Shown here in pieces: positions 33,437 through 42,496 of a DNA stretch of 64,000 nt. The stretch is taken from NCBI RefSeq assembly GCF_031178195.1, contig NZ_JAPSJL010000001.1, forward strand, positions 124,001-188,000, in the 5' to 3' direction. Source of the stretch: Zhihengliuella sp. GTDB taxonomy: Bacteria; Actinomycetota; Actinomycetes; Actinomycetales; Micrococcaceae. The translations under genes were made by a program, and so were the position numbers. Positions within the stretch are counted from its first letter, which is position 1. Each line of letters opens with the position of its first letter. The notes beneath the pieces were generated by a model. It was given only the letters and a program-made list of their open reading frames with translations. It searched no databases and was not told the DNA's origin.

Positions 33437-33916
33437 GTGACTCGCGACGCCGTGCAGTCCAATGCCGAGTTCCTGGTCCAGGACGAGATCTCCCGGGCCA
33501 TCATCGAGGAGCTCCAGCGCAACGGGCGCCAGTCCTACGCAGCCGTGGCCAAGGAGGTCGGGCTGAGCGAGGCCGCCGTGCGGCAGCGGGTCCAGAAACT
33601 CATCGACGCGCAGGTCATGAAGATCGTCGCCGTCACCGATCCGATGCAGCTGGGCTTCACCCGGCAGGCCATGGTCCTCATCCAGAGCCACGGCGACCTC
33701 ACCGCCACCGCCGACCGCGTGGCCGAGCTCCCCAACGTGGACTACTGCCTCGTGACCGCCGGCCGCGTGGACATCCTCGCCGAGGTCGTCTGCACGGACG
33801 ACGAGGACCTGCTGCAGACCATCAACACCATCCGCCAGATCGAGGGCGTCGCGTCGTCGGAGACGCTGACCTACCTCTCCCTCCGCAAACAGGAATACGA
33901 CTGGGGTACCAAATGA
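33437..33916 (+). CDS. Lrp/AsnC-family transcriptional regulator
   Basis: 159 residues. Helix-turn-helix at about residues 20-60 (IIEELQRNGRQSYAAVAKEVGLSEAAVRQRVQKLIDAQVMKIVAV) and a C-terminal RAM/AsnC effector domain (DYCLVTAGRVDILAEVVCTDDEDLLQTINTIRQIEGV). The ligand could be an amino acid or polyamine. It is divergent from potD and coupled (ATGA) to the aminotransferase, so it likely senses polyamine catabolic intermediates and controls both directions. The start codon is GTG. Confidence 0.92.
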   Translation: MTRDAVQSNAEFLVQDEISRAIIEELQRNGRQSYAAVAKEVGLSEAAVRQRVQKLIDAQVMKIVAVTDPMQLGFTRQAMVLIQSHGDLTATADRVAELPNVDYCLVTAGRVDILAEVVCTDDEDLLQTINTIRQIEGVASSETLTYLSLRKQEYDWGTK

Positions 33917-35385
33917 CCATCGCAGACACCACCCACAGCACCACCAGACCCGCGACCGCCGGACCCGCGCCCGCCGGCGCCACCACCGCCGCGGCCACCC
34001 GACCGGGCACCACGCCCCGGGGCACGGACCGGCAGCAGGCTGCCCGCGACCACCTGTGGATGCACTTCGCCCAGCACTCCCGGCTGATCGAGGGCGGCAG
34101 CGTGCCGACCATCGTCCGCGGCGAGGGCCACCACGTGTACGACGACGCCGGCCGCCGCTACATCGACGGCCTCGCCGGGCTCTTCGTGGCCCAGGTGGGC
34201 CACGGGAGGGAGGAGCTCGCCGAGGCCGCCCGGAAGCAGGCGGAGAAGCTCGCGTTCTTCCCGCTCTGGTCCTACGCGCACGAGCCGGCGATCGACCTCG
34301 CCGAGCGCCTGGCCCACTACACGCCCGGGGACCTGAACCGGGTCTTCTTCACCACCGGCGGCGGCGAGGCCGTCGAGTCCGCGTTCAAGCTGGCCAAGCA
34401 GTACCACAAGCTCACCGGCAACCCGGGCAAGTACAAGGTCATCTCCCGCGCCCTCGCCTACCACGGCACGCCGCAGGGCGCCCTGGCGATCACGTCCCTG
34501 CCGGGGATGAAGACCCCGTTCGAGCCCCTGGTGCCCGGCACGTTCCGGGTGCCGAACACCAACTTCTACCGCGGGCCGGAGCAGTTCGCCGACGACGAGG
34601 AGGCCTTCGGCCTGTGGGCCGCCGAGCGCGTCCGCGAGGCCATCGAGTTCGAGGGCCCCGACTCCGTGGCGGCGGTGTTCATGGAGCCGGTCCAGAATGC
34701 CGGTGGCTGCTTCACTCCCCCGCCGGGCTACTTCCAGCGGATCCGCGAGATCTGCGACGAGTACAACGTGCTCATGGTCTCCGACGAGGTGATCTGCGCG
34801 TTCGGCCGCATCGGCTCGATGTTCGCGTGCCAGGACTTCGGCTACACCCCGGACATCATCACGTGCGCCAAGGGCATGACCAGCGGCTACTCGCCGATCG
34901 GCGCGATGATCGCCTCCGACCGCCTCTTCGAGCCGTTCTCCCGGGGCGACACGACGTTCCTGCACGGCTACACGTTCGGCGGGCACCCGGTCTCGGCCGC
35001 CGTCGCAATGGCCAACCTGGACATCATGGAGCGCGAGGGCCTGAACCAGCGGGTCAAGGACAACGGCCCCGCCTTCAAGGCGACGCTCTCCAAGCTCACC
35101 GACCTGCCGATCGTCGGCGACGTCCGCGGCACCGGCTACTTCTACGGGATCGAGCTGGTCAAGGACAAGAAGACCAAGGAGACGTTCACGGAGGAGGAGT
35201 CGGAGCACCTGCTCGCCGAGTTCCTCTCCCATGCGCTCTTCGACGCGGGCTTGTACTGCCGCGCCGACGACCGCGGCGACCCCGTCATCCAGCTGGCGCC
35301 GCCGCTGACGATCGGCCAGGGCGAGTTCGACGAGATCGAGCAGATCCTGCGCGGCGTGCTCACCGAAGCCTGGACCCGGCTGTAG
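33913..35385 (+). CDS. Class III aminotransferase, probably putrescine/polyamine-pyruvate aminotransferase
   Basis: 490 residues. Landmarks: YIDGLAGLFVAQVGHGREELAEAA, FFTTGGGEAVESAFKLAKQYH, the PLP-proximal Asp in VLMVSDEVICAFGRIG (about residue 300), and the Schiff-base lysine in DIITCAKGMTSGYSPIGA (about 320). It resembles SpuC-type omega-aminotransferases that transfer the amine of putrescine to pyruvate, giving 4-aminobutanal. A Thr/Ala/Pro-rich lead of ~35 residues precedes the domain. The neighbours (Pot importer, FAD oxidase, succinate-semialdehyde dehydrogenase) support polyamine degradation. Confidence 0.9.
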   Translation: MTIADTTHSTTRPATAGPAPAGATTAAATRPGTTPRGTDRQQAARDHLWMHFAQHSRLIEGGSVPTIVRGEGHHVYDDAGRRYIDGLAGLFVAQVGHGREELAEAARKQAEKLAFFPLWSYAHEPAIDLAERLAHYTPGDLNRVFFTTGGGEAVESAFKLAKQYHKLTGNPGKYKVISRALAYHGTPQGALAITSLPGMKTPFEPLVPGTFRVPNTNFYRGPEQFADDEEAFGLWAAERVREAIEFEGPDSVAAVFMEPVQNAGGCFTPPPGYFQRIREICDEYNVLMVSDEVICAFGRIGSMFACQDFGYTPDIITCAKGMTSGYSPIGAMIASDRLFEPFSRGDTTFLHGYTFGGHPVSAAVAMANLDIMEREGLNQRVKDNGPAFKATLSKLTDLPIVGDVRGTGYFYGIELVKDKKTKETFTEEESEHLLAEFLSHALFDAGLYCRADDRGDPVIQLAPPLTIGQGEFDEIEQILRGVLTEAWTRL

Positions 35386-35396
35386 GGGACGGCGGA

Positions 35397-37067
35397 GTGG
35401 CACAGACAGAGGCAGCACGGGCGGACGGGACACGGACCGACACCGGAGGGTCCGGCACGGCGCGGGCCAGCACAGAGCGCCCTGCCGCAGGACGAACTGG
35501 TGCAACGCGAGCCGGGTTGCGCGGGCTCGGCGCGTGGCTGCGCGGCCCGCACGAGACGGCGTTCGACGCCGCCGAGCGGGACGTGCCGGCCGGCCTGGCC
35601 GCGCGCAACCTCGCCGGCGTCCGCGAGGCCGTCTACTGGTGGGACACCGCCGACGCACCCGAGGCGCTGCCCGCGTTCGGGGAGCCCGGCGCCCTCGCCG
35701 GCCCCGGCTCCCACGCCACGGACCTCGCCGTGGTCGGCGGCGGCTACACCGGGCTCTGGGCCGCCCTGATGGCCAAGGAGCGGGACCCGGACCGCGACGT
35801 CGTGCTCCTGGAGGGCGCTCGCTGCGGCTGGGCGGCGTCCGGCCGCAACGGCGGCTTCCTGGAGGCGAGCCTCACGCATGGCGACTCCAACGGCGAGCAG
35901 CACGCGCCGGCGGAGAACGCGCGGCTGAAGGAGCTCGGCGCGGAGAACGTCCGCGAGATCGCGGAGACGCTCGAGCGCTACGGGATCGACGCCGACTTCC
36001 GGGCCACGGGCGAGATGATCCTGGCCTCCGAGCCGCACCAGGTGGACGAGCTGCGCCAGGAGGCCGCCGAGACCGGCCGCGAGCTGCTGGAGGGCGCGGA
36101 CCTGCGCCGGCGCCTGGACAGCCCGCTCTACCGCGCGGGACTGTTCGACGCCGACTCGACGGCGATCGTCCACCCCGCCCGGCTGGCGTGGGGCCTGCGC
36201 CGGGCTGCGCTCGACGCCGGGGTCCGGATCGTGGAGAACACGCCGGTCCGCTCGCTCGAGCACGGGGGCGGCTCCCGGGGCGAGCCGTCGCGCGGCAGCA
36301 TCCGGGGCCGCGTCCGCGGTGCCGGCGACGGGCCGCCGGTGCGCCTGCGCACGGACGGCGGCGACGTCGTCGCGCAGCAGGTGGTGCTGGCGACCAATGT
36401 GTACCCCTCGCTGATCAAGCGCCTGCGCTGGTACACGGTGCCGGTGTACGACCACGCGATCGTGACGGAGCCGCTGACGCCGGAGCAGGAGGCGGCGATC
36501 GGCTGGGACGGGCGCGAGGGGCTGGCGGACATGAACAGCCGGTTCCACTACATCCGGCCGATCGACACCCCCGAGGGGCTGCGCATCCTGGTGGGCGGGT
36601 ACGACGCGCTCTACCACTTCGGGCGGAGCCTGCGGCGGGAGTACGAGCACTCGCCGGCGACCGCGCGGCGCCTGGCCCAGCACTTCGCGGCGATCTTCCC
36701 GCAGCTGGCCGACGTGCGGTTCACGCACAGCTGGGGTGGGGCAATCGACACTTGCAGCCGCTTCTTCAGCTTCTTCGACCTGACGTGCGGCGGGCGCGTG
36801 GCCTCGGCCGCGGGCTTCACGGGCCTGGGCGTGGGCGCCACCCGGTTCGCGGCCAACGTGATGCTGGACCTGCTCTCCGGCGAGCGCACGGAGCTGACGG
36901 AGCTGGAGATCGTGCGGAAGAAGCCGCTGCCGTTCCCGCCGGAGCCGCTGGCCTGGCTGGGGATCCGCACGACGACGGCCGCCATGATCCGCTCCGACCG
37001 GAACCGCGGGCGCCGCGGGCCGTGGCTGCGTGCGATGGACGCGGTGGGCATGGGCTTCGACTCGTAG
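35397..37067 (+). CDS. FAD-dependent oxidoreductase (DAO/PuuB-type gamma-glutamylputrescine oxidase-like)
   Basis: 556 residues. After a ~95-residue lead (containing EAVYWWDTADAPEALP) comes the FAD Rossmann motif DLAVVGGGYTGLWAALMAKERDP, then CGWAASGRNGGFLEASLTHG, the flavin-site sequence typical of PuuB/OrdL. The C-terminal part has RFTHSWGGAIDTCSRFFSFF and ASAAGFTGLGVGATRFAANV. It would oxidise an amine or aminobutanal-derived substrate in polyamine breakdown. Start is GTG 35397 after AGGGGACGG; the frame is open far upstream only as a shadow of the aminotransferase gene. The linker at about 285-310 is Gly/Arg-rich. Confidence 0.87.
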   Translation: MAQTEAARADGTRTDTGGSGTARASTERPAAGRTGATRAGLRGLGAWLRGPHETAFDAAERDVPAGLAARNLAGVREAVYWWDTADAPEALPAFGEPGALAGPGSHATDLAVVGGGYTGLWAALMAKERDPDRDVVLLEGARCGWAASGRNGGFLEASLTHGDSNGEQHAPAENARLKELGAENVREIAETLERYGIDADFRATGEMILASEPHQVDELRQEAAETGRELLEGADLRRRLDSPLYRAGLFDADSTAIVHPARLAWGLRRAALDAGVRIVENTPVRSLEHGGGSRGEPSRGSIRGRVRGAGDGPPVRLRTDGGDVVAQQVVLATNVYPSLIKRLRWYTVPVYDHAIVTEPLTPEQEAAIGWDGREGLADMNSRFHYIRPIDTPEGLRILVGGYDALYHFGRSLRREYEHSPATARRLAQHFAAIFPQLADVRFTHSWGGAIDTCSRFFSFFDLTCGGRVASAAGFTGLGVGATRFAANVMLDLLSGERTELTELEIVRKKPLPFPPEPLAWLGIRTTTAAMIRSDRNRGRRGPWLRAMDAVGMGFDS

Positions 37068-37106
37068 CCGGCGGTCGCCGACTGCGGGCCCAGAGCGGAC
37101 ACAGCA

Positions 37107-37148
37107 AGGGAGGGTGGGTTGCCGGTTCCCCGGCGACCCACCCTCCCT
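37107..37148. terminator. Long hairpin terminator between convergent genes
   Basis: AGGGAGGGTGGGT (37107-37119) pairs with ACCCACCCTCCCT (37136-37148), and an inner GCCGG/CCGGC continues the stem. It ends the rightward aminotransferase/oxidase unit and possibly the leftward gabD transcript. Confidence 0.88.
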
Positions 37149-37176
37149 CGTGTGGCGATCCGTCCTGCGACGAAAC

Positions 37177-37220
37177 GTCGTTTCGGGGGACGACCGGTCA
37201 CGGCCGTCCCCCGAAACGAC
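37177..37220. repeat. 16-bp perfect inverted repeat containing dispersed repeat copy 2
   Basis: GTCGTTTCGGGGGACG (37177-37192) pairs with CGTCCCCCGAAACGAC (37205-37220). The right arm and the next 11 bases (37206-37231) match 28875-28900 at 23 of 26 positions. It may be a terminator for gabD, or a member of a repeated palindrome family. Confidence 0.75.
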
Positions 37221-37255
37221 AGTTCGCTGCGGGGACGGGCCGGCCCCGCGGCGCG

Positions 37256-38647
37256 TCAGTCGGCGATGTAGAGCAGACGCTTGTTGACGAATTCGTCCAT
37301 GCCCAGCGGGCCCAGCTCGCGGCCGAAGCCGGAGCGCTTGACGCCGCCGAACGGCATCTCGAAGGACTCAGCGCCCGGGGCGTTGACGTTGGTCATGCCG
37401 ACCTCGAGCTTCTCGGCTACCTTGCGGGCGCGCTCGACGTCGGTGGAGAAGACGCTGCCGCCCAGGCCGAACGCGGTGTCGTTGGCCAGCTTCAGTGCCT
37501 CGTCGTCGTTCGCGACCTTGTAGACGGCGGCGACGGGGCCGAACAGCTCCTCGCTGTAGGCACGCATCTCCTTGGTGATGCCCGTGAGCACGGCCGGCGA
37601 GTAGTAGCTGGCCGGGCCGTCGAGCAGCTCGCCGCCGACGTGCAGGGTGGCGCCCTTGGACACGGCGTCCTGGACCTGCTCGTGCAGCTTCTCCGCGGCG
37701 GCACGGGAGGACAGGGGCGCGAACGTGCCCTCCTTCTCCTCGGCGGGGTCACCCGGGACCAGGCCGTTGGCCTTCTCCACGAGGCCGGCGACAAAGTCGT
37801 CGAAGATCTCCTCGGTGACGATCATGCGCTTGTTGGAGTTGCAGGCCTGGCCGGTGTTCTCGATGCGGGTGGCCCACGCGGTCTCGACGGTCTCGGAGAC
37901 GTCGGCGCTGTCCAGGACCACGAACGGGTCGGACCCGCCGAGCTCCATGACGGACTTCTTCAGGTGCTTGCCGGCCAGGGAGGCGACGGCGGAGCCGGCG
38001 CGCTCGGAGCCGGTCACCGAGACGCCCTGGATACGCGGGTCGGCGATGATGTCGGCGATCTGCTCGTGCGTGGCGAACAGGTTCTGGTAGACGCCCTGCG
38101 GGACGCCGGCGTCGTCGAGCAGCTTCTGCATGGCCAGGGCGGAGCCCGGAACCGTCTCGGCGTGCTTGAGGATGATGGTGTTGCCGAGCATCAGATTCGG
38201 GGCCGCGAAGCGGGCGATCTGGTAGTACGGGTAGTTCCACGGCATGATGCCCAGCAGCGGGCCCACGGGGCGGCGCTGGATGATCGCCTTGCCGCCGATG
38301 AAGGACTCGATCTCCTGATCCGCCGTGAACTTCTCGGCGTTGTCCGCGTAGTACTTGAAGATGTCGCCGCAGAACTCGGCCTCGCCGATGCTCTCGGAGA
38401 GGGGCTTGCCCATCTCGCGCGTGGCGATCCGGCCGAGCTCCTCCTTGCGCTCGTAGAACAGCTCCGCGATCTTCTGGCCGATGGCGACGCGCTCGGCCAT
38501 GGGGCGTGCGCCCCATTCGGCGTAGGCGGCCTGGGTGGTGTCGAGGGCGGCCGCGACGTCGGCGTCGGTAGCCGTCTCGAAAGTCTCTTCGACCTGGCCG
38601 GTGGCCGGGTTCAGGATCTGGTACCGCAGGGCGGACGATTCCGTCAT
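37256..38647 (-). CDS. gabD: NAD(P)-dependent succinate-semialdehyde dehydrogenase
   Basis: 463 residues, aldehyde dehydrogenase fold. Cofactor site GIMPWNYPYYQIARFAAP and GVSVTGSERAGSAVA, general base Glu235 in VMELGGSDPF, catalytic Cys269 in ENTGQACNSNKR, and the C-terminal MPFGGVKRSGFGRELG. It would oxidise succinate semialdehyde, the product of GABA transamination, to succinate, completing putrescine degradation. The start at 38647 follows AGAGAGGAA. A perfect AAATGAA/TTCATTT palindrome lies upstream, likely its operator. Confidence 0.92.
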   Translation of the reverse strand: MTESSALRYQILNPATGQVEETFETATDADVAAALDTTQAAYAEWGARPMAERVAIGQKIAELFYERKEELGRIATREMGKPLSESIGEAEFCGDIFKYYADNAEKFTADQEIESFIGGKAIIQRRPVGPLLGIMPWNYPYYQIARFAAPNLMLGNTIILKHAETVPGSALAMQKLLDDAGVPQGVYQNLFATHEQIADIIADPRIQGVSVTGSERAGSAVASLAGKHLKKSVMELGGSDPFVVLDSADVSETVETAWATRIENTGQACNSNKRMIVTEEIFDDFVAGLVEKANGLVPGDPAEEKEGTFAPLSSRAAAEKLHEQVQDAVSKGATLHVGGELLDGPASYYSPAVLTGITKEMRAYSEELFGPVAAVYKVANDDEALKLANDTAFGLGGSVFSTDVERARKVAEKLEVGMTNVNAPGAESFEMPFGGVKRSGFGRELGPLGMDEFVNKRLLYIAD

Positions 38648-38726
38648 GTGTGTTCCTCTCTTGCTGCCGGGCCGGCCGCGATCACGGGTGAGATCTGGTG
38701 GCGTGCCGTCCGGCATCGAGCCAACG

Positions 38727-38745
38727 AAATGAAGGCGATTCATTT
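38727..38745. promoter_or_regulatory. Palindromic operator candidate upstream of gabD
   Basis: AAATGAA-GGCGA-TTCATTT, perfect 7-bp arms, about 80 bp upstream of the gabD start and in the only AT-rich patch of the 291-bp gap 38648-38938. No gene is visible in the gap. Confidence 0.55.
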
Positions 38746-38938
38746 ACTGCTACGAATGTACCGCGCCCACGGGCTCCCTGTGAAGAGCCACCGTGAACCG
38801 GCTCACTCCATCGTAGGGGCTCGGGCCCGCGCACCGCCCGGATGCCGACGCCGAGCGCAAACGGGGCGAGGTGCAGCCGCAGCCCGTGCGGTCGGGGTGA
38901 ACTCCGGTTACTCATGATCCGCAGGCGATCCGTTATGA

Positions 38939-40531
38939 CTAACGGCCCGCTGCGCGATCTGCTGCGGAGGCCAGCGCAGGCTCGGCCGGGGCTGCCGCGC
39001 TCGCCCCGACCAGCTCCTCCAACAGGAACCGTGCGCCCTTCTCGCCGATCAGGATGGACGGCGCGTTGGTGTTGCCGGTGGTGACGGTGGGCATGATGGA
39101 CGCGTCGATCACGCTCAGCCCCGCCACGCCGACGACGTTCAGCCGCGGGTCCACCACGGCGCCGTCGTCCGTTCCCATCCGGCACGTGCCTACCTGGTGG
39201 TGGTAGGTGACCGCGTTCCTGCGGATGTAGTCGACCAGCTGCTCATCGGTCCGCACGTCCGGGCCCGGGTAGACCTCTACGGCGCCCCAGCCCTCGGCGA
39301 GCGCCGGCTGGCGCATGATGTCGCGGCACTGCTTGAGGGAGAACAGGAACGCCTCGAGGTCCGCGGGATCGGAGAGGGCGCCGAGGTCGATCGCCGCCGG
39401 GTCATCCAGGCCGGGCCCGGTCAGCCGGATCTCCCCGCGGCTCCTCGGCGCGACGATCCCGGAGTGCAGCGTGAACGCCGAGCCCTCCACCGGCTCCATG
39501 CCCGGGGAGTACATGGGCACGGAGAAGAAGATGGGCTGCGTGTCCGGGGCGTCGAGGTCCGGCCGGCTCCGCGCGAAGAGGTGGGTCTGCGTGACGGACA
39601 CGCCGGCCAGCGGCGCCTCGATGTCGCGGGCGGTGGTCCGCCCGATCACGGGTGCCAGCAGGTGGTCGTGGAGATTCTTGCCGACGCCGGGCAGGTCGTG
39701 GACGGGTTCGACGCCGGCCTCCGCCAGCTCGGCCGCCGGGCCGATCCCGGAGCGCAGCAGGATCTGCGGCGAGCCGAGTGCGCCGGCGGCCAGCACCACA
39801 CGGTCCGCGCGCGCCTCGGCCGTCTCGCCGCCCAGCCGGTAGCGGACGCCGACGGCTGCACCGTCCTCGACGATCACCGAGTGGACCTCCGCCCCGGTGA
39901 CGATGCGCAGCCGGTCCCGGACGGGCTTGAGGTAGCCCTTCCAGGTGTTGATCCGCTCGCCGTCGCGGATGTTGACCTGCTCCTTGGAGACGCCGTCCAG
40001 GTACTCTCCGTTGTAGTCCGGGTTGTAGCGGACGCCGGACTCGACGGCGGCGTCGAGGATCGACTGGTGGATCGGCGCGAGCTCGTAGTCGTTGTCCACG
40101 GGGATGGGCCCGCCGACGCCGTGGTACTCGTCGGCCCCGCCCGAGTAGTCCTCGATCGCCCGGTAGACCGGCAGGACGTTCTCCCACGCCCACTCGGGTC
40201 CGCACTGCTCGGCCCAGCCGTCGAAGTCGCTGGGCGCGCAGCGGACCCAGATGGTCGCGTTGAGCGCGTGCGAGCCGCCGAGCACGCGGCCGCGCGGGAG
40301 ATGGATGGCCTGACCGGCGGTGCCCTCCATGGGCACGGTGTAGTAGTCCCAGTCGTCGGGGCCGTGCCAGAGCTCGCCGAGGCGTCCGACGTCGTGGATC
40401 GCCGGGTTGGTGTCCTCGCCGCCGGCCTCGAACAGGACGACGTCGACCCCCGCGTCGACGAGCCGCCGCGCCACCACGGATCCGGCCGAACCGGCTCCGA
40501 CGACGATCACGCTCTGCTGCTGCTCTTCCAT
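38939..40531 (-). CDS. GMC-family FAD oxidoreductase (choline/alcohol dehydrogenase type)
   Basis: 530 residues. The FAD motif is [17 protein letters not shown] at the N-terminus, GMC signature 1 is [20 protein letters not shown], and signature 2 is [18 protein letters not shown]. The catalytic pair is His in [12 protein letters not shown] and Asn in [12 protein letters not shown]. It oxidises an alcohol such as choline or a related amino alcohol; the substrate cannot be fixed. ATG 40531 has GGAGGGCAC before it. It lies in the same orientation as gabD but with its own gap, so co-regulation is only possible. Confidence 0.88.
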   Translation of the reverse strand: MEEQQQSVIVVGAGSAGSVVARRLVDAGVDVVLFEAGGEDTNPAIHDVGRLGELWHGPDDWDYYTVPMEGTAGQAIHLPRGRVLGGSHALNATIWVRCAPSDFDGWAEQCGPEWAWENVLPVYRAIEDYSGGADEYHGVGGPIPVDNDYELAPIHQSILDAAVESGVRYNPDYNGEYLDGVSKEQVNIRDGERINTWKGYLKPVRDRLRIVTGAEVHSVIVEDGAAVGVRYRLGGETAEARADRVVLAAGALGSPQILLRSGIGPAAELAEAGVEPVHDLPGVGKNLHDHLLAPVIGRTTARDIEAPLAGVSVTQTHLFARSRPDLDAPDTQPIFFSVPMYSPGMEPVEGSAFTLHSGIVAPRSRGEIRLTGPGLDDPAAIDLGALSDPADLEAFLFSLKQCRDIMRQPALAEGWGAVEVYPGPDVRTDEQLVDYIRRNAVTYHHQVGTCRMGTDDGAVVDPRLNVVGVAGLSVIDASIMPTVTTGNTNAPSILIGEKGARFLLEELVGASAAAPAEPALASAADRAAGR

Positions 40532-40594
40532 GCCGTGCCCTCCGCTGTGCTGGGTGATGTTCCCTCGACTCTCCACCGGAGGGCGCGCCCCGAC

Positions 40595-40846
40595 CTAGTG
40601 ATTCAGGGCACAGAGCTTGGACGCCGGCGCACACCCGGCGCCCGCTCCCGGGAGCTGGCCGACGGCCTCGACCGGGCGGCTGGTGATCGGGCGGCTCGCG
40701 ATCAGGCGGCTCGCGGCGCTCGGCGGCTGCTCGGCGCCCGCCTGCAGATCCATCCGGCGGATCCCGCAGTGCGCGCAGCGCACGTAGAGCAACCGCCCCT
40801 CCAGCGTGGTGTGGGCCGACTCGGTGATCCAGGCGTGTTCCCTCAT
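40595..40846 (-). CDS. Small zinc-ribbon-like hypothetical protein
   Basis: 83 residues from ATG 40846, preceded by GAGGGAC. The conserved-looking part is REHAWITESAHTTLEGRLLY, then VRCAHCGIRRMDLQ, a single CxxC knuckle with a nearby His, which I recall from small Micrococcaceae proteins of unknown function. The second half is a degenerate Arg/Ser/Pro-rich stretch encoded by imperfect repeats (GGCGGCTCGCG twice). It is transcribed away from the CGNR gene. Coding is likely for the first half; the role is unknown. Confidence 0.6.
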   Translation of the reverse strand: MREHAWITESAHTTLEGRLLYVRCAHCGIRRMDLQAGAEQPPSAASRLIASRPITSRPVEAVGQLPGAGAGCAPASKLCALNH

Positions 40847-40872
40847 GTCCCTCACCATGCTGTAATGCCCTT

Positions 40873-41436
40873 ATGCAACTCAACCCTTACGGCGAGTATG
40901 CGGTCCTGCTCGCCGCGTCGCTGGCGAACGACTGGCCCGCGGACCGCGACGCGCTGGAGGCGAGGACGCGGCGGTTCGGCATGACCATGGCGTTCCCGGT
41001 GCGGGACGACGATCTCGCCGCCACGCGCGCCGTGATCGACGAGTGGCTGGCCGTCGTCGACGCGGCCGAGGAGTCCCGGCGGGCCGGCCTGCTGAACGCC
41101 ATGATGGCCGCGGCCACGGCCTACCCGCGGCTGACGGACCACGACGACGAGGGCTGGCACCTCCACTACCGGGACGACCACCAGGGCCTGCCCCACGTGC
41201 TCCGCGCGGTGATCAGCGTCGGCACCGCGCTGCACCTGACCACCCGGGGCATGCACCGCCTGTCCCGGTGCGCGGCGGGCGCCACGGGCGAGGACCCGTG
41301 CAGCGCCGTCGTCGTGGACGTCACGCGCAACGGCCGCCAGCGCTACTGCTCCGTGCGCTGCGCCAACCGGGACGCCGTCCGCCGCCACCGGGCGCGCGCC
41401 GGCCGGCGCGGCAGCGAAGCGCGGGCCGCCGGATGA
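40873..41436 (+). CDS. CGNR zinc-finger (ABATE) family protein
   Basis: 187 residues. The N-terminal ABATE-like helical domain carries LAASLANDWPADRDALEART and a long middle region. The C-terminal zinc finger has CSAVVVDVTRNGRQRYCSVRCANRDAVRRHR: C-x13-C-x3-C followed by NR, which is the CGNR pattern with VRCANR. Members are thought to be stress-linked DNA-binding regulators in actinobacteria. It overlaps the acyltransferase gene by 4 nt (ATGA), so the two are co-translated. No strong ribosome site is visible before ATG 40873. Confidence 0.85.
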   Translation: MQLNPYGEYAVLLAASLANDWPADRDALEARTRRFGMTMAFPVRDDDLAATRAVIDEWLAVVDAAEESRRAGLLNAMMAAATAYPRLTDHDDEGWHLHYRDDHQGLPHVLRAVISVGTALHLTTRGMHRLSRCAAGATGEDPCSAVVVDVTRNGRQRYCSVRCANRDAVRRHRARAGRRGSEARAAG

Positions 41437-42440
41437 GCGATCGGCCGCACGATCCCGCGCTGGCCTCGCCCCGGCTCCACTGGATGGACTTCCTGCGCGG
41501 CCTGGCCGTGCTGCTCGTGGTGGTCATGCACTCCAACGAGCACGGCGGCGTCGCGCTGCCGTGGTGGACGGACGCCAACGAGTACCTGGCGCCGTACCGC
41601 ATGCCGCTGCTGATGTTCCTCTCGGGCTTGCTGGTGGAGCGCTCCGTGGCCAAGCCGCTCCCCCAGTACGTGCGCGGGAAGATCACCGCCATCGCCTGGC
41701 CGCTGGCGGTCTGGCTGGTCCTGTACGGGCTGCTCGCCCGGGACGGATTCGGGATCCCCGCCGATCCCTTCCGGTACCTGACCAGCGGGGACTACCTGTG
41801 GTTCCTCATCGCCCTGCTGGCCTGCTACGGGCTCACCGTGCTGTTCAAGCCGCTCATCGCGGCGCTGCCGGAGACCCACCACTGGGGCTATCTGCTGGTC
41901 TTCGCCGCGGCGGTGCTCCTGGCCACCGCGGTGGCGGTCGAGCCGGGGCTGAGGGGGAACACGCTCTGGTACGGCGCGTTCTTCTTCCTCGGCGCCTGGG
42001 CCCGGCCCTCTCTGCGGCGCTGGCTCGACGCGCCCTGGGCCGCCGTCGTGCCCGTCCTGCTCCTGGTGGCCGCGGCGTCCTACGCGACGGTGCGGGCCGG
42101 CGTCCCCAGCTTCGCGTCGCTGATTGGCGCGGGGCTGTCCGCCCTGGGGATCGCGGTGATCGTCTGGATCGCGCCGCGCCTGCCGCAGTCGGCGTTCCAG
42201 CGCTTCGTGACCTGGTGTGGGCGCAGCTCGATCGTCGTCTACGTGGTGCACTTCCCGGTCCTGGTGCTCCTGCGGGACCGGGTCCTCCCGGCGGGTGCCC
42301 TGCCGGACACGGCCCACGTGCTGGTCCTGACCGCGGCGACGCTCGCGATCACCGTGCTCTTCGTCTGGGCCCGCCCGTGGACGCCGTGGCTCTACACGAT
42401 GCCGCAACATCTTCAACAGATCGGCCGGCGCGGGACCTAG
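41433..42440 (+). CDS. Acyltransferase 3 family integral membrane protein
   Basis: 335 residues, about ten membrane helices. It starts LHWMDFLRGLAVLLVVVMHSNEHGG, carrying the D-x-x-R-G and catalytic His (H45 region) typical of Acyl_transf_3, followed by YRMPLLMFLSGLLVERSV. The C-terminal IVVYVVHFPVLVLLRDRV is the late helix. These enzymes O-acylate surface sugars, peptidoglycan or lipids. Coupled by ATGA to the CGNR gene. The acceptor is unknown. Confidence 0.85.
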   Translation: MSDRPHDPALASPRLHWMDFLRGLAVLLVVVMHSNEHGGVALPWWTDANEYLAPYRMPLLMFLSGLLVERSVAKPLPQYVRGKITAIAWPLAVWLVLYGLLARDGFGIPADPFRYLTSGDYLWFLIALLACYGLTVLFKPLIAALPETHHWGYLLVFAAAVLLATAVAVEPGLRGNTLWYGAFFFLGAWARPSLRRWLDAPWAAVVPVLLLVAAASYATVRAGVPSFASLIGAGLSALGIAVIVWIAPRLPQSAFQRFVTWCGRSSIVVYVVHFPVLVLLRDRVLPAGALPDTAHVLVLTAATLAITVLFVWARPWTPWLYTMPQHLQQIGRRGT

Positions 42441-42496
42441 GATGAACCCCTGACGGGGCCGGCCAGCGGTCCCTGCGAGTGGACCGAGGGAGCACC

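Noticed and set aside
35534-38917. 1127-residue open frame across two real genes
   Set aside because: It runs as an Arg/Ala/Gly-rich shadow through the FAD oxidoreductase gene and antisense to gabD; no domain is visible, and it follows from G+C-rich codon usage.
42441-42496. FMN riboswitch upstream of ribH
   Set aside because: The leader is only 56 bp and lacks the conserved RFN elements.
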